Source: Clostridia bacterium (GTDB lineage Bacteria > Bacillota > Clostridia > Oscillospirales > RGIG5554). From it: 64,000 bases of DNA. A program made the position numbers and the translations under genes. Below are positions 7,554 to 16,433 of the stretch, in pieces. The DNA is taken from NCBI GenBank assembly GCA_017507855.1, contig JAFWAE010000023.1, positions 1 through 64,000 on the forward strand, read 5' to 3'. Below the pieces are notes generated by a model, which saw only the letters and a program-made list of their open reading frames with translations, did no database searches and had not been told where the DNA came from. Numbering within the stretch: position 1 is the stretch's first letter; every line of letters begins with the position of its first letter.

Positions 7554-10190
7554 TTATTTGATCATTTCTTTGACAAGCTCGGGAATGGCAGCCATGGCTT
7601 CCGCCAGTTTTTCAGGCTGCTTTCCGCCGGCGTTGGCGTAGTCGGGACGACCGCCGCCGCCACCACCCGTCATACGGGCAGCTTTACCGGCCAGCTCGCC
7701 GGCCTTGACACCGGCCGCCACGGCTTTACGGCCGCACACCGCCACGAAGGAGATCTTCTCTCCATCGGTATTGGCCAGCAAGGCCACCAGATCTTCCCCG
7801 CCGTCCTTTAATTTGTCACCCAACTGACGGAAGGTGTCGGCTTGCATACCGGTGAACTGCACGCAAGCCAGGCGCAGACCCGCCACCTCCACAGCCGCGT
7901 TCAGCACGCGGTCCAGCTCACCGGCGGCCAGTTTGCCGTTGAGCAGTTCGATCTCGTGCTCGGCCTCCTTGAGGGTGTTCATCAGCTGCTCACTGCGGCG
8001 GACCACGTCGTTGACGTGGGGAGCCTTTACCGCGGCAGCGCAATTTTCCAACATCTGCTGACGCTCGTTCAGATAGGCCAGTACGTTCAGGCCCGTCACC
8101 GCCTCGATACGGCGCACACCCGCCGCCACAGAGGACTCGGACACGATCTTCAGCAGGCCCGCCTGAGCCGTGGAGGTCAAGTGGGTACCACCGCAGAATT
8201 CCACGGAAACGTCGCCCATGCTGACCACGCGCACCACGTCGCCGTATTTTTCGCCGAACAGGGCCATAGCTCCCAGCTTTTTGGCTTCTTCAATGGGCAT
8301 TTCGCGGCAAACGACAGGCAGATCCGCCAAGATCTGTTCGTTGACGATGGCCTCGGCCTTCGCCAATTCCTCCTCCGTGACCGCAGAAAAATGAGTAAAG
8401 TCGAAACGCAAGCGCTTGTCATCCACGTAAGAACCGGCCTGCTCCACGTGGTCGCCCAGCACACGGCGCAAAGCCCCTTGCAGCAAATGGGTGGCCGAAT
8501 GGTTGCGGCGTACGGCAGCACGGAAGTCCTCCTCGTACGCGACGCGCACGCTGTCGCCGTTTTTGATCTCGCCGCGGATCACACGGCCGTTATGCAAAAT
8601 CTTGTGGTCGGCCGTTTGGCGGCAATCTTCCACGGCAAATTCAAAGCCTTCGCCGCAGATGACACCCTTGTCGCCCACCTGGCCGCCCTTTTCGGGGTAG
8701 CAGACGGTCTGATCCAGCACCAAAGAGGCTTCATCCCCTTCCGTTGCCACGCCGGAAAGCTCCCGTCCGCGCAGGATGGCCTGTACAGTAGCTTCACAAG
8801 AAGCTTGCTCATAGCCCAAAAATACCGTTTCCTCGATCTGCGACAGCTCGGTCTCAGCCTCGCCGTCCCAGCCGAAATCTCCCAGGGCCGCGCGGGCCTC
8901 ACGGGCGCGCTTGCGTTGCTGATCCATCATTTCGGCAAAGCCGGCCTCGTCCACGTCCATCCCCTTTTCCTGCAGGATCTCCTTGGTCAGGTCCAAAGGA
9001 TAGCCGTAGGTATCGTACAAACGGAAGGCGTCTTCTCCGCTGAGGGTGCCTCCGGCAGGGATCTTTTCGATCATGCCGTTCAGGATGCCCATACCGGTGT
9101 CGATATTTTTCAGGAATTTATCTTCTTCGTTGGCAATGACCTTGCGGATATAGGAGGCCTTTTCCTTCAGTTCGGGATATGCCTCACCCGAGGCCTCGAT
9201 GACCACGTCGCAAAGCTCGCTGAGGAAAGGACGGCACACGTTCAGCAGGCGGCCGTGACGGGCAGCACGACGCAACAGACGGCGAAGCACATAGCCGCGA
9301 CCCTCGTTGGAAGGCAACACGCCGTCGGACACCAAAAACACGGTGCTGCGGATATGGTCGGTGATCACGCGCAAGGAAATGTCCGTCTGACGGCTTTCAC
9401 CGCGCTGTACCCCTGCGATCTCGCAAACGCGGTCGGTAATGGCGCGGATGGTGTCCACCTCAAACAAGGAGGTAACGCCCTGCATGATGCAGGCAATGCG
9501 CTCCAAACCCATACCCGTGTCGATATTGGGATGGGGCAGGCGGGAATAATTGCCCTTACCGTCATTATCAAACTGGGTAAATACCAGGTTCCAAAATTCC
9601 ACGTAACGGTCGCAATCGCAACCCACTGCGCAATCGGGCTTGCCGCAGCCGTATTCCTCGCCGCGGTCAAAATACAGCTCGGAGCAGGGGCCGCAGGGAC
9701 CGGAGCCGATCTCCCAGAAGTTGTCCTCCTTGCCCATCTTCACGATGCGGTCGGGAGAAACGCCCACCTCGTTGACCCAGATATCCCGGGCCTCGTCGTC
9801 CTCCTCATACACAGACACCCAAAGGCGATCCTCCGGGATCTCCAACACCTTGGTGATAAACTCCCAAGCCCAGGCCGTAGCCTCGTGCTTAAAGTAATCC
9901 CCGAAGGAGAAATTGCCCAGCATCTCAAAGAAGGTGCCGTGGCGGGCCGTTTTACCCACACGCTCGATATCCAGGGTGCGGATGCATTTTTGGCAGGTGG
10001 TGACGCGCTTGCTGGGGGGAACCTCCTTGCCTGAAAAATAGGGCTTCAGGGGCGCCATGCCGGCATTGATCAGCAAAAGCGATTTTTCGCTTTGAGGCAC
10101 CAGCGAAAAGCTCTTCATGCGCAAATGCTGCTTACCTTCAAAAAAGTTCAAATACCGTTCTCGGATCTCGTTCAATCCCAATTTTTCCAT
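7554..10190 (-). CDS. alaS: Alanyl-tRNA synthetase
   Basis: An 878-aa full-length enzyme that charges tRNA-Ala. The class II catalytic domain spans roughly residues 1-240 (MKSFSLVPQ, then a GMAPLKPYFSG segment and RHGTFFEMLGNFSFGDYFKHEA-type motif 2). The editing domain has the zinc-type HSATH and FCGGTHL motifs, and a DHHA1-type glycine-rich C-terminus (TGGGGGGRPDYANAGG) ends the protein. Ser in place of Phe/Leu at a few editing positions is not unusual. Expression is controlled by a T-box leader directly upstream, and the -35/-10 pair lies about 280 nt before the start. Confidence 0.97.
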   Translation of the reverse strand: MEKLGLNEIRERYLNFFEGKQHLRMKSFSLVPQSEKSLLLINAGMAPLKPYFSGKEVPPSKRVTTCQKCIRTLDIERVGKTARHGTFFEMLGNFSFGDYFKHEATAWAWEFITKVLEIPEDRLWVSVYEEDDEARDIWVNEVGVSPDRIVKMGKEDNFWEIGSGPCGPCSELYFDRGEEYGCGKPDCAVGCDCDRYVEFWNLVFTQFDNDGKGNYSRLPHPNIDTGMGLERIACIMQGVTSLFEVDTIRAITDRVCEIAGVQRGESRQTDISLRVITDHIRSTVFLVSDGVLPSNEGRGYVLRRLLRRAARHGRLLNVCRPFLSELCDVVIEASGEAYPELKEKASYIRKVIANEEDKFLKNIDTGMGILNGMIEKIPAGGTLSGEDAFRLYDTYGYPLDLTKEILQEKGMDVDEAGFAEMMDQQRKRAREARAALGDFGWDGEAETELSQIEETVFLGYEQASCEATVQAILRGRELSGVATEGDEASLVLDQTVCYPEKGGQVGDKGVICGEGFEFAVEDCRQTADHKILHNGRVIRGEIKNGDSVRVAYEEDFRAAVRRNHSATHLLQGALRRVLGDHVEQAGSYVDDKRLRFDFTHFSAVTEEELAKAEAIVNEQILADLPVVCREMPIEEAKKLGAMALFGEKYGDVVRVVSMGDVSVEFCGGTHLTSTAQAGLLKIVSESSVAAGVRRIEAVTGLNVLAYLNERQQMLENCAAAVKAPHVNDVVRRSEQLMNTLKEAEHEIELLNGKLAAGELDRVLNAAVEVAGLRLACVQFTGMQADTFRQLGDKLKDGGEDLVALLANTDGEKISFVAVCGRKAVAAGVKAGELAGKAARMTGGGGGGRPDYANAGGKQPEKLAEAMAAIPELVKEMIK

Positions 10191-10214
10191 GTTTCATTCT
10201 TCCTTTCCCATGAT

Positions 10215-10460
10215 AAAAGAAAAAAGCCCTCATCCTCCATAGGGACGAAGACTTTGCTTTCGTGGTACCACCCTTGTTCACCTCCGGGCAGAACCCGACG
10301 GCCTCTGACTTGCCCGATAACGCCGGCAAAAGGGCGCCGTGCTTTCACACGGAGGCTCGGAAGCGGCAAACGCTTTCCCTTGACAGCGGCTTCCACCTGC
10401 CCCGCTTCTCTGTGCCCAACGGAAAGCCGTTCTTCTTCGTCACGGCCACGATGTAAACTT
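10215..10460 (-). promoter_or_regulatory. T-box riboswitch leader of alaS
   Basis: On the minus strand the conserved antiterminator sequence AAGGGTGGTACCACG lies at 10261-10275, preceded by GTGAAC. A GGTGGAAG Stem I element lies upstream at about 10387-10395. A 10-bp terminator stem (10243-10252 with 10226-10235) followed by six T is mutually exclusive with the antiterminator. Uncharged tRNA-Ala should favour read-through into alaS. I could not place the specifier codon with confidence. Confidence 0.93.
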
Positions 10461-10466
10461 ATTATT

Positions 10467-10495
10467 ATTTAACCATAAACTGCCTGAAATGTCAA
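10467..10495 (-). promoter_or_regulatory. alaS promoter
   Basis: TTGACA (10490-10495) and TTAAAT (10467-10472) are separated by 17 bp, putting the transcript start near 10460 at the head of the T-box. Confidence 0.7.
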
Positions 10496-10541
10496 GCATT
10501 TATGCGCATTTTTACCTCCTTTTCTTCCCCGAAAAGAAGAC

Positions 10542-10571
10542 AAAAAAGCAGGGAAGCTTTCGCTTCCCCGC
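10542..10571 (-). terminator. Rho-independent terminator of the feo operon
   Basis: A 10-bp stem closed by a GAAA tetraloop and followed by six T lies just after the small Cys-rich gene on the minus strand. Confidence 0.85.
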
Positions 10572-10577
10572 CCCGTT

Positions 10578-10730
10578 TTATTTTTTGTGGCACGTACCGC
10601 TCATGGCACAGTTCTTACAGGAACAGCCGCAAGAGCTCCTGCCCTTTTTTCTGCCGCGGATACTGCCTGTGATTACGGCCAGCACCACCGCCACCAAGGC
10701 CGCCAAAACCAACCAGCTGCGCCATTCCAT
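10578..10730 (-). CDS. FeoB-associated Cys-rich membrane protein
   Basis: A 50-aa ORF. One hydrophobic helix (residues 6-22, WLVLAALVAVVLAVITG) is followed by a basic stretch and a cysteine cluster CGCSCKNC, with a further Cys at 47. This is the pattern of the small FeoB-associated proteins that follow feoB in many Clostridia; they are thought to assist Fe2+ uptake at the membrane. AGAGGTGAT precedes the ATG. The start is 12 nt after the feoB stop and a terminator follows, so it is the last gene of the feo operon. Confidence 0.88.
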   Translation of the reverse strand: MEWRSWLVLAALVAVVLAVITGSIRGRKKGRSSCGCSCKNCAMSGTCHKK

Positions 10731-10742
10731 CACAATCACCTC

Positions 10743-12914
10743 TTATTTGCGCAAAGGCGCTTCGTTATATTTGTTTTTGCGGAAAAGCAGATAGACCAGG
10801 ACTGCCAGCAAAGCAAAGGCAAGCACCGTAAACAGACCGAAGGTCGCCTCTCCCGTAAACAAGCCGCCGATCTGATAGACCATCATGGAAACGGCGTAGG
10901 CAAACACGCACATGTATCCGATGGCAAAGGCCGTCCATTTCCAGTTGTTCATCTCGCGCTTAATGGCACCCATGGCCGCAAAGCAAGGGGCACACAGCAG
11001 GTTGAAGATCATGAAGCTGTAGGCAGTAATGGCCCCGAAATCCCTACCCACCAGGGCCCAGATCTCTTCGCCGCTCTCGCTCAACTCTCCGACCTGCTGA
11101 TACAGCGTGCCGAAGGTCATCACGACCTCCTCTTTGGCGATCAGGCCGGTCACGGTAGCCACCGTGGCCTTCCACGCCATATCGCCCATCCATCCCAGGG
11201 GATAGAACAGCCAAGCAAACAGCTTGCCGATAGCCGCCAGCAGAGAGGTATTATTGTCCTCCACAGCTACCAAGGCCCCGTCCACAATACCGTAGCCCTG
11301 CAAAAACCACAGCACGATGGAGGAAAGCAGGATCACCGTACCGGCGCGCTTGATAAAGTCCCAGCCACGTTCCCAAGACGTCCGCAAAACGTTGCGGGCC
11401 ACGGGAAGATGGTAGGCCGGCAGTTCCATCACAAAGGGAGCGGGCTCACCTGAAAAGGCCTTGAATTTCTTCAGCATAATGCCGGAGATCACCACCGCCC
11501 CCACGCCGATAAAGAAAGCGGACGTAGCCACCAAAGGAGATTGGTTAAACACGGCGCCGGCAAACAGACCGATAATGGGAAGCTTGGCTCCGCAAGGAAT
11601 AAAGCCGGTAGTGATCACAGTCATTTTTCGGTCGCGGTCCTGCTCAATGGTACGGGAGGCCATCACCCCGGGAACCGTACAGCCCGTGGCCACCAGCAAG
11701 GGGATAAAGGATTTTCCGGAAAGGCCGAATTTGCGGAAAATACGGTCCATAATGAAGGCCACGCGGGACATATAGCCACAGTCCTCCAACAAGGAAAGAA
11801 GCACAAACAGCACCATCAACTGAGGCACGAAGCCCAACACGGAGCCAACGCCTCCCACAATGCCGTCTTGGATCAAGCGGTACAGCCAATCCCAAACCAC
11901 GGGCTGACCTTCCCCATTCAGCAAAAAGCTGTCGAACAAGGCAGGGACCCATTCGCCGAACAGCACGTCGTTGGCCCAATCGGTAGCCATGGTGCCGATG
12001 GAGATCTTCCACCCGCCCATAGCGATAGCGTAGATCAAAAACATCACGGCTGCAAAAATAGGCAGGGCCAGGATGCGGTTGGTCACAATGCGGTCGATCT
12101 TGTCGGATACGGACAGCTTTCCGGCATTCTTTTTTCTGTAATATTGCCGCATCATATTTTCAATGTACGTATAGCGCTCGTTGATAATGACCGCTTCCGC
12201 ATCGTCATCCAGTTCCTGTTCCACGTGTGCTATGTCTTTTTCAATATGAGCCAGCACCTCTTCCCGCAAGCCCAGCTGACTGACGACCCTTTCATCCCGT
12301 TCAAAGAGCTTGACGGCATACCAGCGTTGCAGTTCCTCGGGCAGATGGTGGATAGCAGCCTCTTCAATATGGGCGATGGCATGCTCCAAGCGCCCCGAAA
12401 AGACGTTGGAGGGGATCCGACGGCCTTTTTTGGCCTGTTCGATGGCCAACTCTGCCGCTTCCGCAACGCCGTCTCCACGCAGGGCGGAGATCTCCACCAT
12501 CGGACAACCCAGCTCGCGGGAAATGCCTTCAAAATCGATCTTGTCCCCGTTTTTGCGCACCACGTCCATCATGTTCACGGCAATAACCACAGGGATGCCC
12601 AGCTCGATCAGCTGAGTGGTCAAGTACAGGTTTCGCTCCAGATTGGTGCCGTCCACGATGTTCAAAATAGCGTCCGGTTTTTCATCCAGCAGGTAATTGC
12701 GCGCCACCAACTCCTCGGGAGTATAGGGGGAAAGAGAATAAATACCGGGTAGATCCGTCAGGATCACGTCCCCGTATTTTTTCATTTTTCCTTCTTTTTT
12801 CTCCACCGTTACTCCGGGCCAGTTTCCCACGTATTGGTTGGATCCGGTCAAGGCGTTGAACAAAGTGGTCTTTCCGCTGTTGGGATTTCCCGCTAAAGCA
12901 ATGGTCAGTTTCAT
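10743..12914 (-). CDS. feoB: Ferrous iron transport protein B
   Basis: A 723-aa inner-membrane Fe2+ permease with an N-terminal G-protein domain. G1 is GNPNSGKT (residues 9-16), DLPGIYS is the G3 motif, NMMD the G4 and SALRGDG the G5. A helical spacer region reaches about residue 270. The membrane core follows with the paired gate motifs, including GCTVPGVMASRTI and FIPCGAKLPI. The length is typical. It lies 26 nt after feoA and before the small Cys-rich partner protein. The operon is probably iron-repressed through two operator palindromes upstream of feoA. Confidence 0.97.
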   Translation of the reverse strand: MKLTIALAGNPNSGKTTLFNALTGSNQYVGNWPGVTVEKKEGKMKKYGDVILTDLPGIYSLSPYTPEELVARNYLLDEKPDAILNIVDGTNLERNLYLTTQLIELGIPVVIAVNMMDVVRKNGDKIDFEGISRELGCPMVEISALRGDGVAEAAELAIEQAKKGRRIPSNVFSGRLEHAIAHIEEAAIHHLPEELQRWYAVKLFERDERVVSQLGLREEVLAHIEKDIAHVEQELDDDAEAVIINERYTYIENMMRQYYRKKNAGKLSVSDKIDRIVTNRILALPIFAAVMFLIYAIAMGGWKISIGTMATDWANDVLFGEWVPALFDSFLLNGEGQPVVWDWLYRLIQDGIVGGVGSVLGFVPQLMVLFVLLSLLEDCGYMSRVAFIMDRIFRKFGLSGKSFIPLLVATGCTVPGVMASRTIEQDRDRKMTVITTGFIPCGAKLPIIGLFAGAVFNQSPLVATSAFFIGVGAVVISGIMLKKFKAFSGEPAPFVMELPAYHLPVARNVLRTSWERGWDFIKRAGTVILLSSIVLWFLQGYGIVDGALVAVEDNNTSLLAAIGKLFAWLFYPLGWMGDMAWKATVATVTGLIAKEEVVMTFGTLYQQVGELSESGEEIWALVGRDFGAITAYSFMIFNLLCAPCFAAMGAIKREMNNWKWTAFAIGYMCVFAYAVSMMVYQIGGLFTGEATFGLFTVLAFALLAVLVYLLFRKNKYNEAPLRK

Positions 12915-12940
12915 GGGCTTCGCTCTCTCCTTAAGATAGA

Positions 12941-13162
12941 TTACTCCGTTTCGATCATTTCTGCATCTTCCTTACGCAGGGACAACTCATACCCGCGCAG
13001 ATTGATCTCCAAAGGATCCCCCAAAGGGGCTACCTTTCGCACGTGAATCTGCACGCCCTTTGTAATACCCATATCCATAATGCGGCGTCTAAGCGCCCCT
13101 TCACCGTGAACCCTTACCACACGTACCGTGCTTCCCACAGGTGCCTGCTTTAAAGTTTTCAT
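12941..13162 (-). CDS. feoA: Ferrous iron transport protein A
   Basis: A 73-aa SH3-like protein that partners FeoB at the membrane. LKQAPVGSTVRVVRV opens the beta-barrel, and RRRIMDMGITKGVQIHV and GDPLEINLRGYELSLRKEDA are typical of FeoA. It is the first gene of the operon. TTTATGAAA is preceded by GGAGGAAAT. Confidence 0.95.
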   Translation of the reverse strand: MKTLKQAPVGSTVRVVRVHGEGALRRRIMDMGITKGVQIHVRKVAPLGDPLEINLRGYELSLRKEDAEMIETE

Positions 13163-13199
13163 AAATACATTTCCTCCGACAGATGGATCGCTCTATGCA

Positions 13200-13250
13200 G
13201 TTAGCTTAAGCTAACTAATAGGTAAACAATTCGGTTAGCGCTCGCTAACC
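13200..13250 (-). promoter_or_regulatory. Two iron-box-like operators of feoAB
   Basis: Two inverted repeats share the core TTAGC-N4-GCTAA: 13200-13215 (fully palindromic) and 13233-13250 (8+2+8). Their centres are 34 bp apart. The core resembles the DtxR/IdeR half-site pattern TTAGGTTAGSCTAACCTAA. The promoter-proximal copy begins 6 bp after the -10 and so covers the transcript start; the other lies in the leader. A DtxR-family iron repressor is the likely reader, by inference. Confidence 0.7.
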
Positions 13251-13256
13251 ACGAAC

Positions 13257-13285
13257 AGTATATACATCCGACAACATTTTGTCAA
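13257..13285 (-). promoter_or_regulatory. feoA promoter
   Basis: TTGACA (13280-13285) and TATACT (13257-13262) are 17 bp apart, close to the sigma-A consensus. Confidence 0.85.
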
Positions 13286-13388
13286 GTATTTTTTCAAAAA
13301 AAATCAATTTTTGTTATTTTTACGGATTTAGGAAAGGATCCGGCCCTGTTTTTTTGTGCAAATAAAATGATTATTTACGCATCTGCGC

Positions 13389-13417
13389 TTGAAAAAACGC
13401 ACAAGCTATGATATACT
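13389..13417 (+). promoter_or_regulatory. Promoter of the AI-2E family permease gene
   Basis: TTGAAA (13389-13394), a 17-bp spacer and TATACT (13412-13417). This signal overlaps the 5' part of the longer open frame, which argues that translation starts downstream at 13479. Confidence 0.75.
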
Positions 13418-13478
13418 TTTTACGTATCCAAAGGGGGCTTTCCCCTTATTTTACAGCTACAAAAGGACCGATAAACAC

Positions 13479-14621
13479 ATGGTAAAGCACGAATGGAAGC
13501 CCTATCTGCGCATTGGGATCAGCATTTTCATCCTGTACCTTTGCATTCACTACTGGTCTGCCCTTTCCGGCGTTTTCACCCGTTTGCTACAGGCAGCTAC
13601 CCCGTTGCTGATCGGCGCGGTGTTGGCGTACCTGCTCAATCTGCTGATGACGTTTTACGAGCGACACTATTTTCCAAAATCCCAAAAACGATTTTGGAAG
13701 ATCACACGCAAGCCCGTTTGTACAGCCGCTTCGATCCTGACCCTGCTGGCCATCGTTACCCTGGTGGTATGGCTGGTACTTCCCGAGGTCATTTCCTGTA
13801 TCCAACTGATCCTGACCCAGTTGCCCGGTGCCATCCAAAAGCTGATCACCTGGTTGCAGGAGCGCGGTCTGCTTTCCCAGGAGATCGCCTCCACCCTGGC
13901 CTCCATTGACTGGCAATCCAGGATCGGCCAAATTGCCGGACTGATCTCCACGGGAATCACAGGTGTGGTCAACATTCTGATCACCACCGTTTCCTCCCTG
14001 GCCTCCGGGCTGTTTACCGCATTTTTAAGCATCATCTTTGCAGTATACCTGCTTTCCGGTAAAGAACAGCTGAAACGCCAATCCTCCCGCCTGATCACCC
14101 ATTATTTACCCAAAAAGACTTGCGATCATATCACCTACGTGGCCTCCATTGCCAACAATTGCTTCCGCCGCTACATCGTAGGTCAGTGTACGGAAGCCCT
14201 GATTCTGGGCCTGCTTTGCACCCTTGGCATGCTGATCCTTCGCCTGCCCTATGCCGCCATGATCGGCCCGCTGATCGCCTTTACAGCCCTGGTCCCCGTG
14301 GCCGGTGCCTTTGTGGGTGCGGCTTTGGGCGCGTTTTTGATCCTGATGGTATCCCCTGCCAAGGCCCTGGTGTTTTTGATCTTCGTGGTGGTACTCCAGC
14401 AGCTGGAGGGTAACCTGATCTATCCGAAGGTGGTCGGTTCCTCCATCGGCCTGCCCGCCATGTGGGTATTGGCCGCCGTTACTTTGGGCGGCGGGTTGAT
14501 GGGCATTCCCGGCATGCTGTTGGGCGTTCCCATGGCCGCTACCCTGTACCGCATCGTGCGAAACGACATGAACCGCCGCGCCCGCAAGCAAGCTGCCGCC
14601 GAGGAGCCTGCCGAGCAATAA
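13479..14621 (+). CDS. AI-2E family (PerM/UPF0118) membrane transporter
   Basis: A 380-aa polytopic protein of the PerM/AI-2E exporter family. Hydrophobic helices lie at about residues 15-32, 40-65 and 95-120, a soluble amphipathic segment runs from about 120 to 180, and four or more closely spaced C-terminal helices follow. The family signature is GPLIAFTALVPVAGAFVG, with LEGNLIYPKVVGSSIGLPA near the end. Substrates differ between members (autoinducer-2, Na+/H+ and others), so none is claimed. The ATG at 13479 is preferred because AAAGGA precedes it and the promoter lies inside the longer frame. It is a single-gene unit with its own terminator. Confidence 0.88.
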   Translation: MVKHEWKPYLRIGISIFILYLCIHYWSALSGVFTRLLQAATPLLIGAVLAYLLNLLMTFYERHYFPKSQKRFWKITRKPVCTAASILTLLAIVTLVVWLVLPEVISCIQLILTQLPGAIQKLITWLQERGLLSQEIASTLASIDWQSRIGQIAGLISTGITGVVNILITTVSSLASGLFTAFLSIIFAVYLLSGKEQLKRQSSRLITHYLPKKTCDHITYVASIANNCFRRYIVGQCTEALILGLLCTLGMLILRLPYAAMIGPLIAFTALVPVAGAFVGAALGAFLILMVSPAKALVFLIFVVVLQQLEGNLIYPKVVGSSIGLPAMWVLAAVTLGGGLMGIPGMLLGVPMAATLYRIVRNDMNRRARKQAAAEEPAEQ

Positions 14622-14680
14622 GGCCTTTCCTCCTCCCCTGCCGCAACAGAAAGCCTCTATCTTTTTTCAAGTTTCTCCAA

Positions 14681-14717
14681 AAAAGCCCCTGCAGTTTCCG
14701 CTGCAGGGGCTTTTCTC
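14681..14717 (+). terminator. Rho-independent terminator, probably bidirectional
   Basis: A 10-bp GC-rich stem (14685-14694 with 14701-14710) has a 6-base loop, four T after it, and a run of A before it. Confidence 0.85.
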
Positions 14718-14787
14718 ATGCCGTGCCTTCCTCTTTCCGGCCGGTGTCTGCAAACAGGACAGACCGTTGACAGATGGCCCTCTTGTA

Positions 14788-14822
14788 TGCAAAAAGCGGT
14801 GTTTGAAACAAACACCGCTTTT
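14788..14822 (-). terminator. Rho-independent terminator of the glycan locus
   Basis: A 14-bp near-perfect palindromic stem with a 3-base loop, flanked by A and T runs, lies 39 nt after the solute-binding protein stop on the minus strand. Confidence 0.8.
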
Positions 14823-14860
14823 GCACAGAAAAGGAGTTAAAACATAAACAGAAAACTGAC

Positions 14861-16321
14861 TTACTGTTTCAATACCTCGTCCAAGGCGATCTCGGTCAAT
14901 TCGGCAGTCTCCTCGTAAGCCGTGGAGAAGTCGTAACCGTTTACCATGACGTTGGTGACCAGCATAGTACCCGCAGGGAACAAGCCATAGTTGACCTGGT
15001 TGAGCAGGCTCAGCACGCCCTGGAAGCGACCGCTTTCGTTGATCAGCTGCAGCATGGCGGCATTGTCCTCATCGTCACGCAGGTACAGCTCCCTGTACAG
15101 TTGCTTCATCTCGGGCATAACGGTGTGCTGGTTGAAGGCGGCCTGGGCCTCCAGCACGTAACCGGTGTATTCCACGTTGGCGCCGCGCATGACCAGCAGA
15201 CCCTGAGAGTTGTGGCAGTGGTACACGTGGTAGTCTTCCTGCTGTTCGTTCAGCTTGGGAGCGGGAAGGATACCGAAGTCAAAAGTAATATCCTGGTAAG
15301 TGGCAGTTTTCAAAACGTTGGGCATATAGGGCAGGAACATCATACGGCCCGCGGGGAACATATCCCACACGAAATCCACCCAGGAGTGACCGTCGGACAG
15401 GTCATAGGTATAGCTGGCGATCTCGTCGGCATAACCCAAAGCAGCCTGAGACTGCTGGCTGTTGACCACCAGTTTCCACTTGCCGTTTGCATCTTTTTCT
15501 ACCACCTGGCCGCCCATGCCCACATAGAACATGTGGTCCACGTCGCCGCGGGCAGAACCCCAACCGTAGGTATCGTCAAAATTCCACACATTGTCGCCAT
15601 TGTCACGGGTAGCCTTCTTGCAGTATTCCAAGAACTTATCGATGGTCCACGTGTTGTCCTTGACCAACTGCACGGGATCGGTCAATCCCAGATCCGCGAT
15701 CATGCTCTTATTATAGATCAGGACCCAGGGGAATTCGATGTTAGGCAGCATATCGCCGGTGAGCACGTAGGTCTTGCCGTTGATGGTGGAAAGCTCGATG
15801 GAGCTGTCGTACCAGTAATCCTTTTCCATGTCCACGTGGGGAACATCGTCAAAGGGAATGGCGTAGCCGTTTTGCACAAAGTGACCCAATACCCAAATGC
15901 TGTGGCCGATGTAGTCGGCGTACTTGTCGCCGGCCTGCAGTACAGGCTGAGCCTGGGCATACACGTCCGTGCCGGAAACGAAGAAGTTAAACTCGCAGTT
16001 GAGATCTTCTTCCAGGCTACGAAGCATGTAATAGCGGGTGCTGTCCCACTTGGTTCCCGTTTCCTCGATACCGGAAAGCTGGGAAGCCGTACCATCCGCC
16101 ACGTCAAACACATAGCCGTCCATGTCAATGTCGGGCAGTTCTGCCTTGGCAAAGGGATCGTTGGGATCGTACTGGGGCTCAGTACCGGGAACCGTAGCCG
16201 GCGTGGTGGCCGGCGTGGTGGCGGGGGTGGTAGCAGGGGAATTGCCATTACCGCAAGCCGCCATGGCAACCAGCATAAACAGAGCCAACGCCGCAGCCAG
16301 GATCCGTTTCATGGTCTTCAT
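14861..16321 (-). CDS. Extracellular solute-binding lipoprotein (ABC sugar-importer type)
   Basis: A 486-aa binding protein of the bacterial extracellular solute-binding family 1 type. The signal peptide has a hydrophobic core (residues 7-20) and lipobox AMAAC with the lipidated Cys at 23. A low-complexity Thr/Pro/Ala linker with TPAT repeats (residues 27-45) tethers the domain. VLTGDMLP, WVLIYNKSMIADLGL and DNTWTIDKFLEYCKKAT match carbohydrate-binding proteins. No ABC permease or ATPase gene is adjacent, so the transporter partner must lie elsewhere. AGGAGG precedes the ATG. It is the last gene of the minus-strand glycan locus. Confidence 0.82.
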   Translation of the reverse strand: MKTMKRILAAALALFMLVAMAACGNGNSPATTPATTPATTPATVPGTEPQYDPNDPFAKAELPDIDMDGYVFDVADGTASQLSGIEETGTKWDSTRYYMLRSLEEDLNCEFNFFVSGTDVYAQAQPVLQAGDKYADYIGHSIWVLGHFVQNGYAIPFDDVPHVDMEKDYWYDSSIELSTINGKTYVLTGDMLPNIEFPWVLIYNKSMIADLGLTDPVQLVKDNTWTIDKFLEYCKKATRDNGDNVWNFDDTYGWGSARGDVDHMFYVGMGGQVVEKDANGKWKLVVNSQQSQAALGYADEIASYTYDLSDGHSWVDFVWDMFPAGRMMFLPYMPNVLKTATYQDITFDFGILPAPKLNEQQEDYHVYHCHNSQGLLVMRGANVEYTGYVLEAQAAFNQHTVMPEMKQLYRELYLRDDEDNAAMLQLINESGRFQGVLSLLNQVNYGLFPAGTMLVTNVMVNGYDFSTAYEETAELTEIALDEVLKQ

Positions 16322-16356
16322 AGTTTTGTCCTCCTAAAAAGATAGATATATCAAAC

Positions 16357-16390
16357 GCGGAGGGCTGCCTTTTTACAGCCCAGCCCCCGC
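16357..16390 (-). other. Intercistronic stem-loop
   Basis: Ten or eleven GC-rich base pairs with one bulge lie between the GH38 stop and the binding-protein start, without a T run. It could be a processing or stabilising hairpin that raises binding-protein mRNA. This is inference only. Confidence 0.4.
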
Positions 16391-16433
16391 ATTTTGACCG
16401 TTGGAAAGGGACTTTGTGCAAAAAACGAATTTT

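Noticed and set aside
7842-10034. Plus-strand open frame of 730 codons
   Set aside because: Antisense shadow of alaS.
13389-13478. TTG start giving a 410-aa AI-2E family protein
   Set aside because: The proposed TTG is itself the -35 element of a good promoter, so translation cannot begin there from that transcript.
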